From Phymorhynchus buccinoides (taxonomy: Eukaryota > Mollusca > Gastropoda > Neogastropoda > Raphitomidae): a DNA stretch of 64,000 nt. Made by a program: the position numbers and the translations under genes. The first letter of the stretch is position 1, and the number at the start of each line of letters is the position of its first letter. The DNA is taken from positions 6,227,584 to 6,291,583 of the forward strand of contig CM065690.1 in NCBI GenBank assembly GCA_017654935.2, read 5' to 3'. This document shows, in pieces, positions 1 through 11,934 of the stretch. A model generated the notes under the pieces. The model saw only the letters and a list, made by a program, of their open reading frames with translations. It did no database searches and was not told the DNA's origin.

Positions 1-44
1 TCGCTCGCCCACATGGAGAAAAATCAAACGCCCCGCCACACGGA

Positions 45-160
45 GTAGAGTGGCACAGTGGTAACGCGTTCGCCTCGTGTCAAGTAAACCCGAGTTTGAA
101 CCTGGGTACAGGGGATTTTTTCTCTCACTTTGCACTAGGCCTTACGGTCTGACAACGAAA
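45..160 (+). repeat. tRNA-headed SINE fragment
   Basis: An A-box-like stretch (GTGGCACAGTGGTAAC, about 50-65) is followed by a B-box-like stretch (GAGTTTGAACCTGGG, about 92-106). This is the spacing of a tRNA-derived Pol III promoter. A second copy lies on the minus strand at about 25555-25665, with the same boxes and the same downstream word around 'CACTAGGCC'. No intact cloverleaf was found, so it is a SINE head rather than a tRNA gene. The right end runs into C- and A-homopolymers and is not defined. Confidence 0.55.
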
Positions 161-419
161 AAGTTGTCATTTGGTCAAAATTACACCCCCCCCCCCCCCC
201 CCCCCCTCTCCTTCCTCATCAGTCACACAAAAAATCGCATGCAAAAAAAAAAAAAAAAGGGTGGCGCGTCTCTGGCTGCGATGCGCTCTCCAGGTGGGAG
301 CAACCCGAATTTCACAGAGATGCCTCTGTGACTATAAAGTACCTAATACACCAAATCACGAAAAGTTAGCGTTCAAAAGGATGCGTCAAACTAAAAGAGT
401 GCGCAAAGATTAAGGCATA

Positions 420-1070
420 AAGTTATTTGTCACTGAAACGTATCATTTTTCTCTCTCCAATTATTGTTAAAAACAACAGCGTTTTATCAGCTGATCATAA
501 CGAAATAAGCAATAGTGCCATTTTCGGAACGGTAAAAAAATTAAATTAAAACAGCAAAAACAACAAATTCATAACGATAAAATATTTCCACTAAACTAAT
601 ATACTAACCAGCTAGCCATCTTCCCTCTCCAAGAAAAACACACACAAAAACAACACACATACGAAAAACATGCCTGCAAGTTTGTCGGGTAAAAAAATCA
701 AAACATTTTCGCTTTCAATTATTTCAATTCGGATTATAGGGCGGTACTTTTTTTCTTAGACCGACACCCCTGCGCCTTATAATGTGACTATTAATATAGT
801 AAGCAACTATAATAACAAAATCTGAATTTTTTGTAAAATTTCGGGGGTGCGTCTTATAGTCCGTAAAATACAGTATTTACTGTGAAAATAGGGAAAATGG
901 TTTAAATTCCTTTCATTTAATTTTTCTTAATTGTAGTTGTCATTTAAAAAAAAATGTGTGGCCGGATTAATTAACAATAAAACTTCAGGATGACGAGAGA
1001 ATTGGACTAAAATCTTGACTTTGTGCGGTCGGTAACTTAATCCCTCGCTACATCTTATAAAAAATATTGT
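420..1070. other. AT-rich non-coding stretch with a small MITE
   Basis: No coding signal was seen. Positions 741-876 match other copies (9616-9772, 52729-52880) of a short element whose ends read like ACTATAAGRCGCACC and GTCCGTAAAATACRGTA. Confidence 0.45.
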
Positions 1071-1073
1071 GTG

Positions 1074-1316
<243 letters not shown>

Positions 1317-1699
1317 TTGTACATACAAAAATATTGCCCATGATCGATCACCAGGAGTAATTCGAGCTTAAAATCATGCTACATCATAATAATAGATAAT
1401 GAGCAAAAATTATAGCGATTATCTTCTGCCACAGACCTAGCTCAAATAGCCGTGGGTGCGTGCAGTGACCAAAGCGGTTGCTTGAACTTCCCATCATAAC
1501 CCTTGCTATAATGGTCAATTTAAGAGCACAACGAGCACGAGAAGAGCCCTGTCTTCAGGCAGACCACTGCCTGAGCCAACATCAAACTGCCTGAATTCAG
1601 GCTTCAGGCACACCCACATACACCCCTGAATAATAATAATAATAGCTTCTAGTCAGTCCCTGAGACAAAGAATGGACTGGTACCACCAACATACATCAA

Positions 1700-2010
1700 A
1701 CTTCTTCTTCTTCTTCTTCTTCGTTACTAGGCCATATGGCCATAATCAGTAAGGTAAGTATGTGTCCGGTTTTCAGTTTTCACTGGTCTCCCCGCTGCGT
1801 ACAGCCGACACATTCCGATTTTAGAGGAGCTCAAAAGAGAAAATATTTGGACGATTTTTTTCTTAAGGCAGGAGAATGGGCCAAGAAGTCAGAAAGCAAA
1901 GGGAAAAGGCAGAGTCAAAGAGAGCGACATATTAGAGGAAGCTACAAGCACAGAACTTCCAGAAGGTGGAGGAACTATTTGTACAAAAAAGACCCCCCCT
2001 GGTATTATCC
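1700..2010 (-). repeat. Element B, GAA-tailed dispersed repeat, copy 1
   Basis: A (CTT)n run at 1702-1722 (a GAA tail on the minus strand) is followed by the internal words GGCAGGAGAATGG (about 1869), AAAAGGCAGAGTCAAAGAGAG (about 1903) and CTTCCAGAAGGTGG (about 1956), ending near a GGTATYCCCACAGGG motif. The same words in the same order recur at 8012-8350, 11935-12450 and 26900-27620. The simple-repeat tail suggests SINE-like retroposition, but no convincing A or B box was seen. Confidence 0.6.
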
Positions 2011-2699
2011 CCACAGGGAGACATCGACAAAAAACCAAAAATATCCCTCCCTCAACAAAATAATACATTTTATCTCTGAAACAAACAAACAAACAAAATA
2101 AAACAGAAGCATTGCGCATTCATTCTGATTCATCATAAACCTGTAGCCCCAAACTGACTTTCACGTTAAAATAAACAAACTTTGCTTACACCAGAAGCGA
2201 CGGATTTACAACAACAAAAAATTTACAAAACGCCGAACCCAAAAAAATTCAATCAAATTCATAACAATGAATTTTTTTTTTTTAACAATAGTAACAATTG
2301 AATTTCCTTGCGCTTGAGAAGTTATTAAAAAAAAGTGACAAGATTAGGGCCTATAATAATCCAGCTGGCTTACTGGATTACATACACATTTACACTTTTT
2401 TTTCCCCCTATCCCTCACACCCTCACACTATACTTTTTTTTTTCTCTCACAGCGTTTTGTGCACTTATGTTAGCTAACGCAGTGCGGACATCCTCTTCCG
2501 TCGAAACACCACGCTCTGTCTGTCGCTGTGCTTGCTGATCGCCGCAGCAGAACATTACTACCAGGGCTTGAAGGGACTAGCGATTCACACACACCCACCC
2601 ACCCCTGTTCTCCCCCTGCTTTTCACCCAGGTTTTACTGTCCCCACCCCACGCCCTTCTCCCTAATTCTACCCCCCAACACAAACACTCACACAGGCGC

Positions 2700-2738
2700 A
2701 CAGATACACTGTCACACATGCACACACACACACACACA

Positions 2739-2788
<50 letters not shown>

Positions 2789-3476
2789 GTGAGATACACA
2801 CACTGTCACACACACAGAAAGTCAGAGACACACACATCTCACAGAGGGGGAGAGACAGAGAGATGAGAGAGATGAGAGATGAGACGAGAGAGAAGAGAGA
2901 GAGTGGAGAGAGAGAGGAGAGAGAAGAGACCGAGAGAGAGAGAGGAGAGAGAGAGTAGAGAGAGAGAGAGAGAGAGTGAGGAGCGATGAGAGAGAGAGAG
3001 AGAGGAGCAAGAGATAGGAGAGATTGGGAGTAGAGAGAGAGAGAGAGTATTGAGAGAGAGAGAAGAGAGAGAGAGAGCAGGAGAGACAAACAGACACACT
3101 GTCTCTCTCTCTCACACACACACACAACACACGCGAGACCTCACACACACCAACAGACATCACACACACGAGCACTGACAGACACACACAGACAGAGAGT
3201 GTATCTACACATCACAGAGTAGACACACGAGACACACAGACAGACAGACAGAGAGAGAGAGAGACTTGATGTATGAGGAGAGACGAGAGAGAGGAGGAAG
3301 AGATGAACGAGACGAGAGAGGAAGAGAAGAGAGAGAGCACAGAGACAGACACACAGAGACACAGACCACACAGACGCGAGAGATGAGAGAAGGAGACAGA
3401 CAGAGAGACAGACACTATCTCTCTCACAGAAGAGAGAGAGAGAGAGAGAGAGAGAACTTTGAGAGAATGAGAGAGA

Positions 3477-3507
<31 letters not shown>

Positions 3508-3556
3508 CAGACGATCTCTCCACTACAAGATCAGATGAGATGAGAGAGACTTGAGA

Positions 3557-3613
<57 letters not shown>

Positions 3614-3660
3614 GACAGAGAGAGAGAGAGAGACACACACACACACAGAGCGAAGAAGTC
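2700..3660. repeat. Microsatellite cluster (CA, CT, GA, GACA)
   Basis: CA then CT runs at 2718-2790 are followed by roughly 800 bases of imperfect GA/GACA. Serine/leucine-rich frames on the minus strand are artefacts. 3660-4060 is pyrimidine-rich and shows no coding signal. Confidence 0.9.
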
Positions 3661-4061
3661 TTCTGTCAATTTTGCTTGTCCATCTGTCTGTCTGACAATC
3701 CGTTTGTCCGTCTGTTCCACTTGAATCCCTCTCCACGGCTGACTGAATTGTTTGATGAAGCGCTTGAACCACCACTCTCTTATTACTAATACATGTATTA
3801 GTCTTAAGTCAGTCTAATCTCCCCCCTACCCTTTTCTTTTCTTTTTTTCATTTGCTTAACCTGTTGTTGTTGCTTATCAATCTTTTTCTTTTCTTGTTTA
3901 TCATTTTCTTTCCTTTTACACACTCCCTCTTTCTCTTCTATCAACTCTTCTGTCTTTTATTCTTTCGTTGTTCTTTGCTTCCTTCTATTTTCGTTTCTTT
4001 TCTTTCTCCGTTTCCTTCCTTTCCCTGCTCCCTTTTCTTTGCTACCTTCTTCTTCTGCGTT

Positions 4062-4196
4062 CCAAGGCCATAATGGGTAAGGTACGTATACTCCCCGCTT
4101 AGTTTTCACTGGTCTCCTCGCTGCATTCAGCTGACACATTCCAATTTCGGATGAGCTCAAACGAGAAAATTATTCAGAAGATTTAAAAAATTTAAA
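4062..4196 (-). repeat. Element B, left part of copy 2
   Basis: Matches 1732-1880 closely (AAGGCCATAATGGGTAAGG, TTTTCACTGGTCTCC, CTGACACATTCC). It runs straight into the 36-bp array at 4197, so the array sits where the rest of element B would be expected. Confidence 0.6.
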
Positions 4197-5738
4197 AAAA
4201 GGCAGGAGAATGGACCAATAAGCCAGACAGGGAAAAGGCAGGAGAATGGACCAATAAGCCAGACAGGGAAAAGGCAGGAGAATGGACCAATAAGCCAGAC
4301 AGGGAAAAGGCAGGAGAATGGACCAATAAGTCAGACAGGGAAAAGGCAGGAGAATGGACCAATAAGCCAGACAGGGAAAAGGCAGGAGAATGGACCAATA
4401 AGCCAGACAGGGAAAAGGTAGGAGAATGGACCAATAAGCCAGACAGGGAAAAGGCAGGAGAATGGACCAATAAGCCAGACAGGGAAAAGGCAGGAGAATG
4501 GACCAATAAGCCAGACAGGGAAAAGGCAGGAGAATGGACCAATAAGCCAGACAAGGGAAAAGGCAGGAGAATGGACCAATAAGCCAGACAGGGAAAAGGC
4601 TGGAGAATGGACCAATAAGCCAGAACAGGGAAAAGGCTGGAGAATGGACCAATAAGCCAGACAGGGAAAAGGCTGGAGAATGGACCAATAAGCCAGACAG
4701 GGAAAAGGCAGGAGAATGGACCAATAAGCCAGACAGGGAAAAGGCAGGAGAATGGACCAATAAGCCAGACAGGGAAAAGGCAGGAGAATGGACCAATAAG
4801 CCAGACAGGGAAAAGGCAGGAGAATGGACCAATAAGCAGAGACAGGGAAAAGGCAGGAGAATGGACCAATAAGCCAGACAGGGAAAAGGCAGGAGAATGG
4901 ACCAATAAGCCAGACAGGGAAAAGGCAGGAGAATGGACCAATAAGCCAGACAGGGAAAAGGCAGGAGAATGGACCAATAAGCCAGACAGGGAAAAGGCAG
5001 GAGAATGGACCAATAAGCCAGACAGGGAAAAGGCAGGAGAATGGACCAATAAGCCAGACAGGGAAAAGGCAGGAGAATGGACCAATAAGCCAGACAGGGA
5101 AAAGGCAGGAGAATGGACCAATAAGCCAGACAGGGAAAAGGCTGGAGAATGGACCAATAAGCCAGACAGGGAAAAGGCAGGAGAGAATGGACCAATAAGC
5201 CAGACAGGGAAAAGGCTGGAGAATGGACCAATAAGCCAGACAGGGAAAAGGCAGGAGAATGGACCAATAAGCCAGACAGGGAAAAGGTAGGAGAATGGAC
5301 CAATAAGCCAGACAGGGAAAAGGCAGGAGAATGGACCAATAAGCCAGACAGGGAAAAGGCAGGAGAATGGACCAATAAGCCAGAAAGGTAAAAGGGTAGG
5401 AGAATGGACCAATAAGCCAAACAGGGAAAAGGCTGGAGAATGGACCAATAAGCCAGACAGGGAAAAGGCTGGAGAATGGACCAATAAGCCAGAAAGGTAA
5501 AAGGCTGGAGAATGGACCAATAAGCCAGAAAGGTAAAAGGCTGGAGAATGGACCAATAAGCCAGAAAGGGAAAAGGCTGGAGAATGGACCAATAAGCCAG
5601 ACAGGGAAAAGGCTGGAGAATGGACCAATAAGCCAGAACAGGGAAAAGGCTGGAGAATGGACCAATAAGCCAGAAAGGTAAAAGGCTGGAGAATGGACCA
5701 ATAAGCCAGAAAGGGAAAAGGCTGGAGAATGGACCAAT
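4197..5738. repeat. 36-bp minisatellite, about 43 copies
   Basis: The unit reads GGCAGGAGAATGGACCAATA followed by AGCCAGACAGGGAAAA. 36 is divisible by three and the unit lacks stops in all three minus-strand frames, so long 12-residue-period frames (525, 478 and 526 codons) appear. They are out-of-register copies of one repeat and not believable genes. Variants are ordered: mostly GGCAGGAG before 5100 and mostly GGCTGGAG after 5400. The first half of the unit equals an internal word of element B. Confidence 0.95.
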
Positions 5739-5740
5739 AT

Positions 5741-6710
5741 TTGACATTTGGATGATCTTAGATAACGGGCATTTATATATATATATATATATATATAAAA
5801 ATCAGGACCAAATTGTCGTTTAATTATAAAAAAATTACTACCAAGTTCGAAGCAAAATGGAACGTAACAATCAGGCACTTGGAACACACATGCATACACA
5901 GTAACACACACGCCCGCACACTCACACTTCTAGAGAACTTGCCTCTCCTCCCCCCATCCCCCCCCTCTCTCTCTCTCAAAATTTGAAACCCATCACCCCA
6001 CTTTCCCCCTCTCCTCATTTTTCACACCCCCTCCCCCCCCCCCCCCCCCCCCCCCCAGTACACAAATTCCCCTCATTCTGGCTCCTTTTAATTTTCCACA
6101 GAGAGCTATTTGTTTCAAGTCATTTCCTTTAACGGAGGCAAATATTCTTATCATTGATTGTGGTTAGGGATAGGAAAAGACCTTACAAGTGGCATATCAC
6201 CACAAAACAATGTTAAGCCTACTGGATAAAACACTTTAAATTGGTTTATGCTGGTGATGAGTGTTAACAAAAGGCATGAACTGAAAGGAGCTGAGAAAAG
6301 CTACTGTGCCCCCCTCCTGAAAATACGCCAGTTGGCACAGCAGAAACCCTTCCTGATACATAAATATAGTATCTTTAAACCCTCACTTGTCTGGTTCTTC
6401 GCACAGTCATGACTACAGGACAGCGTAGTAGTAGTGGTAGGGTAGCGGATCAATTAATAACACAGTTGCTCCCCTCCCCCAAGACAAGCCTTCATTATTC
6501 ATCTACTCCACTCTCTCTATCTATCTCTCTCTCTCTCTCTCGAAGGCCAACCCACTTCTTCTTTTCCTTTTTCCTCCTCCTTCTTCCTCTTCTACCTTGT
6601 TTCCTTCTGGTTCTTTTCTTCTTCTTTTTCTTTGTCTTCTTATTCGTCATAGTACATGTACTTTTGTCCACTGTTGCTCACACACAAATCTAAAAATACA
6701 GTTAACGGTT
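5741..6710. other. Non-coding spacer with (AT)n and poly-C
   Basis: Holds a short (TA)n run at 5774-5797 and a poly-C tract at about 6029-6056. Nothing gene-like was recognised. Confidence 0.5.
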
Positions 6711-6712
6711 CA

Positions 6713-7905
6713 GTAGCTATTTCTTCTTCTTCTTCGTCCTCTTCTACCCTTTCTTCTTCTTCTTTGTTTCCTTCTGGTTCTTTTCTTCTTCTTTGTTTCC
6801 TTCTGGTTCTTTTCTTCTTCTTCTTCTTCTTCGTCCTCTTCTACCCTTTCTTCTTCTTCTTCGTCCTCTTCTACCCTTTCTTCTTCTTTGTTTCCTTCTG
6901 GTTCTTTTCTTCTTCTTCTTCTTCTTCGTCTTCTTCTATCCCTTTTCTTCTTCTTCTTCTTCTTCTTTTCTTCTTCTTCTTCTTCTTCGTCCTCTTCTTA
7001 CCCTTTCTTCTTCTTCTTCGTCCTCTTCTACCCTTTCTTCTTCTTCTTCGTCCTCTTCTACCCTTTCTTCTTCTTCTTCGTCCTCTTCTACCCTTTCTTC
7101 TTCTTCTTTCCTCTTCTTACCCTTTCTTCTTCTTCTTCTTCTTCCTCTTCTACCCTTTCTTCTTCTTCTTCGTTCCTCTTCTACCCTTTCTTCTTCTTCT
7201 TCGTCCTCTTCTACCCTTTCTTCTTCTTCTTCATCCTCTTCTACCCTTTCTTCTTCTTCTTCATCCTCTTCTACCCTTTCTTCTTCTTCTTCATCCTCTT
7301 CTACCCTTTCTTCTTCTTCTTCATCCTCTTCTACCCTTTCTTCTTCTTCTTCATCCTCTTCTACCCTTTCTTCTTCTTCTTCATCCTCTTCTACCCTTTC
7401 TTCTTCTTCTTCATCCTCTTCTACCCTTTCTTCTTCTTCTTCATCCTCTTCTACCCTTTCTTCTTCTTCTTCATCCTCTTCTACCCTTTCTTCTTCTTCT
7501 TCATCCTCTTCTACCCTTTCTTCTTCTTCTTCATCCTCTTCTACCCTTTCTTCTTCTTCTTCTTCCTCTTCTACCCTTTCTTCTTCTTCTTCATCCTCTT
7601 CTACCCTTTCTTCTTCTTCTTCATCCTCTTCTACCCTTTCTTCTTCTTCTTCATCCTCTTCTACCCTTTCTTCTTCTTCTTCATCCTCTTCTACCCTTTC
7701 TTCTTCTTCTTCATCCTCTTCTACCCTTTCTTCTTCTTCTTCATCCTCTTCTACCCTTTCTTCTTCTTCTTCCTCTTCCTCTTCTACCCTTTCTTCTTCT
7801 TCTTCTTCATCCTCTTCTACCCTTTCTTCTTCTTCTTCATCCTCTTCTACCCTTTCTTCTTCTTCTTCATCCTCTTCTACCCTTTCTTCTTCTTTGTTTC
7901 CTTCT
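6713..7905. repeat. 30-bp pyrimidine minisatellite
   Basis: The unit is CTACCCTTTCTTCTTCTTCT plus TCATCCTCTT. It is in perfect 30-base register from about 7200 to 7770, with more variable units at both edges, around 36 copies in all. The plus strand is almost pure pyrimidine. The F/L/S-rich open frames are artefacts. Confidence 0.95.
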
Positions 7906-8011
7906 GGTTCTTATTTTCTTCTTCTTTTTCTTTAATATTCTTCATAGTACTTTGGTCCACTGTTGCTCCCAAACAAATCTAAAAATACAGTTAACCGATA
8001 ACGGTTCAGTA

Positions 8012-8350
8012 GCTGTTTCTTCTTCTTCTTCTTCTTTGATCGCTCAGACAGTTTCCTGTCAATTATGAGCGCAGATGCGTCATGCTGCCGTTATGCGCCT
8101 AAGCAAAAAAGTTAATTAGGCCCAGCATGTCCGACTTTGTGCTGGAGGAAATCTTTTTTGAAAGTGTTTCTTGACAAAAAGGCAGGAGAATGGACCGGAA
8201 AGGCACTAGAAAGATGGTAGATGACAGCAAGCGAAGGGAAAAGGCAGAGTCAAAGAGAGTGACAGATTAGAGGAAGTTACAAGCACAGGACTTCCAGAAG
8301 GTGGGGGAACTATTTATACAAAAGACCCCCTGGTATCCCCACAGGGGGAG
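8012..8350 (-). repeat. Element B, copy 3
   Basis: A (CTT)n run at 8019-8035 is followed by TTGATCGCTCAGACAGTTTC, the GGCAGGAGAATGGACCGG word, AGAGTCAAAGAGAGTGACAG, CTTCCAGAAGGTGGGGG and GGTATCCCCACAGGGGGAG. This is one of the most complete copies and defines the family order. Confidence 0.65.
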
Positions 8351-8429
8351 TAGCTGTTTTTAGCTTTGAAAAAAAGAAAAGAAAAAGAGATTGCTATTGG
8401 CACCAGGGCTAGGGTGTTGGTGTGGATGC

Positions 8430-8817
8430 TTGTCTGTCTGTCTGTCTGTCTGTCTGTATCTTTGATTCCGAGTTGAATTAGAACATTGTAGTTACTAAAT
8501 GTAGAACTAGCGCTTTGCAGTTTTGTCAGTCTATCTCTCTATCTCTCTCTCTCTCTCCCCATATCTTTGATTCTGAGTTGAATTAGAACATTGTAATTTC
8601 TAAAAATAGAACTAGCGCTTTGCAGCTCTCTCTCTTCTCTCTCTTTCTCTCCCCATATCTTTGATTCCGAGTTGAATTAGAACACTGTAATTTCCAAATG
8701 TAGAACTAGCACTTTGCAGCTCTCTCTCTCCCTCTCTTTCTCTCTCTCCCCATATCTTTGATTCCGAGTTGAATTAGAACATTTTAATTCCTAAAATGTA
8801 GAACTAGCGCTTTGCAG

Positions 8818-8866
<49 letters not shown>

Positions 8867-8934
8867 CCCATATCTTTGATTCCGAGTTGAATTAGAACAT
8901 TGTAATTTCTAAATGTAGAACTAGCCCTTTGCAG

Positions 8935-8968
<34 letters not shown>

Positions 8969-9041
8969 CTCTCTCCCCATATCTTTGATTCCGAGTTGAA
9001 TTAGAACATTGTAATTTCTAAATGTAGAACTAGCCCTTTGC

Positions 9042-9080
<39 letters not shown>

Positions 9081-9144
9081 CATATCTTTGATTCCGAGTT
9101 GAATTAGAACACTGTAATTTCTAAATGTAGAACTAGCCCTTTGC

Positions 9145-9181
<37 letters not shown>

Positions 9182-9245
9182 CATATCTTTGATTCTGAGT
9201 TGAATTAGAACATTGTAATTTCTAAATGTAGAACTAGCGCTTTGC

Positions 9246-9294
<49 letters not shown>

Positions 9295-9560
9295 ATATCT
9301 TTGATTCCGAGTTAAATTAGAACATTGTAATTTCCAAATGTAGAACTAGCCCTTTGCATCTCTCTCTCTCTCTCTCTCTCTCCCCATATCTTTGATTCTG
9401 AGTTGAATTAGAACATTGTAATTTCTAAATGTAGAACTAGCCCTTTGCAGGCTCTCTCTCTCTCACTCTCTCTTTCTCTCCCCATATCTTTGATTCCGAG
9501 TTGAATTATAACATTGTAATTTCCAAAATGTAGAACTAGCCCTTTGCAGGTTCGCTTCAC
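8430..9560. repeat. About 100-bp tandem array, 11 units, each with a (CT)n block
   Basis: Each unit starts near CCCATATCTTTGATTC, continues with CGAGTTGAATTAGAACATTG and AGAACTAGCSCTTTGCAG, and ends in a CT run of varying length (about 15 to 50 bases). Units begin near 8455, 8559, 8650, 8749, 8866, 8976, 9078, 9180, 9292, 9383 and 9481. The unique part is well conserved while the CT block varies. Confidence 0.95.
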
Positions 9561-9615
9561 TTCACCTGCATTACACACACTCTGCCCACCCATGGAATGC
9601 GGCCCGAATCTACCG

Positions 9616-9772
9616 CATTTTTCGCATACAAGGCGATACTTTTTCCCCCAGGCCTTATGATATGAATGATAATATAGTAAGAAAATTTAATAACAAAATC
9701 TGAGTTTTGTGTATAATCTTGGGAGTGCGCCTTGTACTCAGGTGCACCTTACAGTCAGTAAAATACGGCAGT
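9616..9772. repeat. Short MITE, same family as 741-876
   Basis: Starts near TACCGCATTTTTCGCATACAA and ends near AGTCAGTAAAATACGGCA. The interior AATATAGTAAGAAA and CAAAATCTGA words match 741-876 and 52729-52880. Confidence 0.5.
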
Positions 9773-9779
9773 CAACCCA

Positions 9780-10400
9780 AGGGGTGTTACAATGCTGCGT
9801 CCGTTTTACAGGGTTTCCAGGGCTTTCAGCTATCCCCAAGTAAGGACCTTGTAAGGACCTGTAGGCCTAAGGATAATCTCCATCTTTTAGCCAACGATCT
9901 TGAAAGGAACACTTTCCCAGCATTGTGAACAATGTCTAAGCAGATACAAAAACTATGGCTGACACAGATATACGTGTTTTCTCGCAAAACGACACCAGGA
10001 CAATTTAAGAATGAGATTTCAGTCCAATCTCTCTTGACAACTCGCGGTGCATCGTTCGTCTGCTAAGCGGTCAGTTGAAACGGGAAGGTGGGGGAGGGGG
10101 TTAAGGTGGAGTAGGTGCTGAGCGATGTTTATCAAGTGTAAAAGTGCTGCTTCTGCAATCTATTTTGAGTATGGTCTTGCTGCTCAGGGCAGTTTTTGGC
10201 AGCTGTCAGGACTTGTAAGGACCTTGAAGTGAATGTAAGCACTTGTAAGGCCTTACTTGGAGATTTCAATTGGTCAAGACTTATAAGGACTGGTAAGGCC
10301 CCTATGAACCCTGTTTTATGCTTGTCTGACTCAGGGCAACGTCTTAGGAGAACCGCAGCACTGAATCACTTCAATATTAACTAAGCCTGAGAGAGAGGTG
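9780..10400. other. Non-coding spacer with GTAAGGAC repeats
   Basis: Short words such as AAGGACCTTGTAAGGACC and ACTTGTAAGGCC recur at 9840-9880 and 10200-10300. No exon-like sequence was recognised. Confidence 0.4.
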
Positions 10401-10414
10401 TGTCTTGAACATCT

Positions 10415-10735
10415 TTATTATTATTAATATTATGAACATTTATATAACGCCTAATCAAACGAATGCCCTGGGCGTCTACAATCATAAAATAAATAAATAA
10501 ATAAACTCGCTAGCACAAACATATTCCACAACACACACACACATGCGCGCGTGTGCAAGTGCATCAACACACAGACACGCACAAACCACGTCAGGAGGGG
10601 ATGGATCAGTTGCTACTTGGGGAAGAGATGCGTTTTCAGATGGCGTTTGAATGTGGGCAGAGAAGGCGAGTATAGGCAGCTGATTCCAGATGACAGGAGC
10701 CTGATAAGCGAAGGATAGTGCTCACCATTCATACC
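10415..10735 (-). pseudogene. LINE reverse-transcriptase C-terminus and 3' end
   Basis: Minus-strand reading of about 10615-10720 gives APVIWNQLP, then after a frame shift SPSLPTFKRHLKTHLFPK. These resemble the 'WN.LP ... FK..LKTHLF' ending of CR1/Jockey-type LINE polymerases. The remaining sequence to 10415 is a 3' untranslated tail with TATAACGCC and (TAAA)n. It is 5'-truncated, frameshifted and dead. Confidence 0.6.
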
Positions 10736-10904
10736 CTAGGATTGCATTCAAAAACATTGTGTGTGTGTGTGTGTCTGTTTCTTTAGGTTTTTTTTTGTTT
10801 GGGGGCTGACTGGCTGCCCCTCCCCCCTCCCCCTTTCCATTCCAACAAATCAAACACCCCCCACCCCATCCTCTCACCCCCCACTCTCTCTCTCACTCTC
10901 TCAT

Positions 10905-11145
10905 GACAAGCCACAACATGTCAGAATCAAACCAGTCATGGCACATCTCCTAACACCCTCTCTCCACCACCCCCCTCTCCCCCTCTCATCACAAGCCATT
11001 TCTGCTTTAGTCTTGTGCATATTTTAGTTGCACCTTCCAAATGTGTATAGGTCAGTGGCCTCACATTAAAATTCATTGCGTTTCATCACAAGCCACAACA
11101 TGCCAGAATCAAACCGACCATGGTACATCTCCTAACGCCCTCTCT
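10905..11145. repeat. Two direct copies of a 60-bp pyrimidine-rich segment
   Basis: ACAAGCCACAACATGYCAGA followed by ATCAAACC and CATCTCCTAAC occurs at about 10908-10960 and 11091-11140. The surrounding 10735-11480 is C/T-rich and non-coding. Confidence 0.6.
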
Positions 11146-11486
11146 CACCCTCCCCCCCCCCCCCACCCCCTCCTTCTACTAATCCTGTAACAGCTCAGAA
11201 GACTCAAATAGTAGTTGGCGTTGAAACGCTAATCTCCTCCCAAAACCCGCCTCTTATCCACCCCCACCCCCATTTTTATATTTTGATAAATAACTCAGCA
11301 TAATCACACAGTTGACAACTCAGTCGAACTCTTTTCCCACACCCTCCTCCCCTCCCCTTTCTCTATCTTCTCATTTCTCCCCCCCCCCCCCACCCCCTCC
11401 CCCAAGGATTCTTTTGCTCCCTCACCCTCCACCCCCTTCTTTAGTTTTTCTTTTTCTTTTTGTTTCATTTCCTTCCTTCCTTTTAA

Positions 11487-11717
11487 CCCTTTCGCTGCCA
11501 GCCATTTTTCAGCAAAAACATTTCAATAAATTTACCTGGGTAGAAAGAAAGAAAAAAGTCGTAATATTGGGGATTCCTCTGTGAATAAGGCCTATCTTTT
11601 ACCTCACCAAATTAAGAAATTAGGGTCTTTGGATAACAGACCCAGATTTGATGCCCTTTTAGTGACATGGGTGTTAAATCATTGTGGTGCCAAAATGCGA
11701 CATTGGCGGTGAAAGGG
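11487..11717 (-). mobile_element. piggyBac-like MITE family P1, copy 1
   Basis: Flanked by TTAA (11483-11486 and 11718-11721) with ends CCCTTTCGCTGCCA and TGGCGGTGAAAGGG. TTAA target sites with CCCTTT termini are typical of piggyBac elements. About 231 bases with no open frame, so non-autonomous. It is in opposite orientation to the copy at 15633. Confidence 0.8.
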
Positions 11718-11934
11718 TTAAAATTTTTGGGTTGCTTTTTTGGGCTTTTTTATTGCTTGGCGGGCAAAATCCTTTAAAGACCCTCAGTTCCCACTTGTGG
11801 GGGGTCGGGGGGGTGGGGGGGGGGTGGAGGGGGGAGGGGGGGGGAGAGGAAACTCTGCGGTCAAGTCAAGTCACCCAGAAACTAAAGACACCTCAGCAGA
11901 GCTTTCATCGGGAATTATCCCCTCTTGAACCCGC

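Noticed and set aside
4170..5911. Minus-strand frames of 478-526 codons
   Set aside because: They are the 36-bp minisatellite read in three frames; no start context, no family and no exon structure.
6656..8068. Plus-strand frames up to 470 codons rich in Phe, Leu, Pro and Ser
   Set aside because: Translation of the 30-bp pyrimidine array in different frames.
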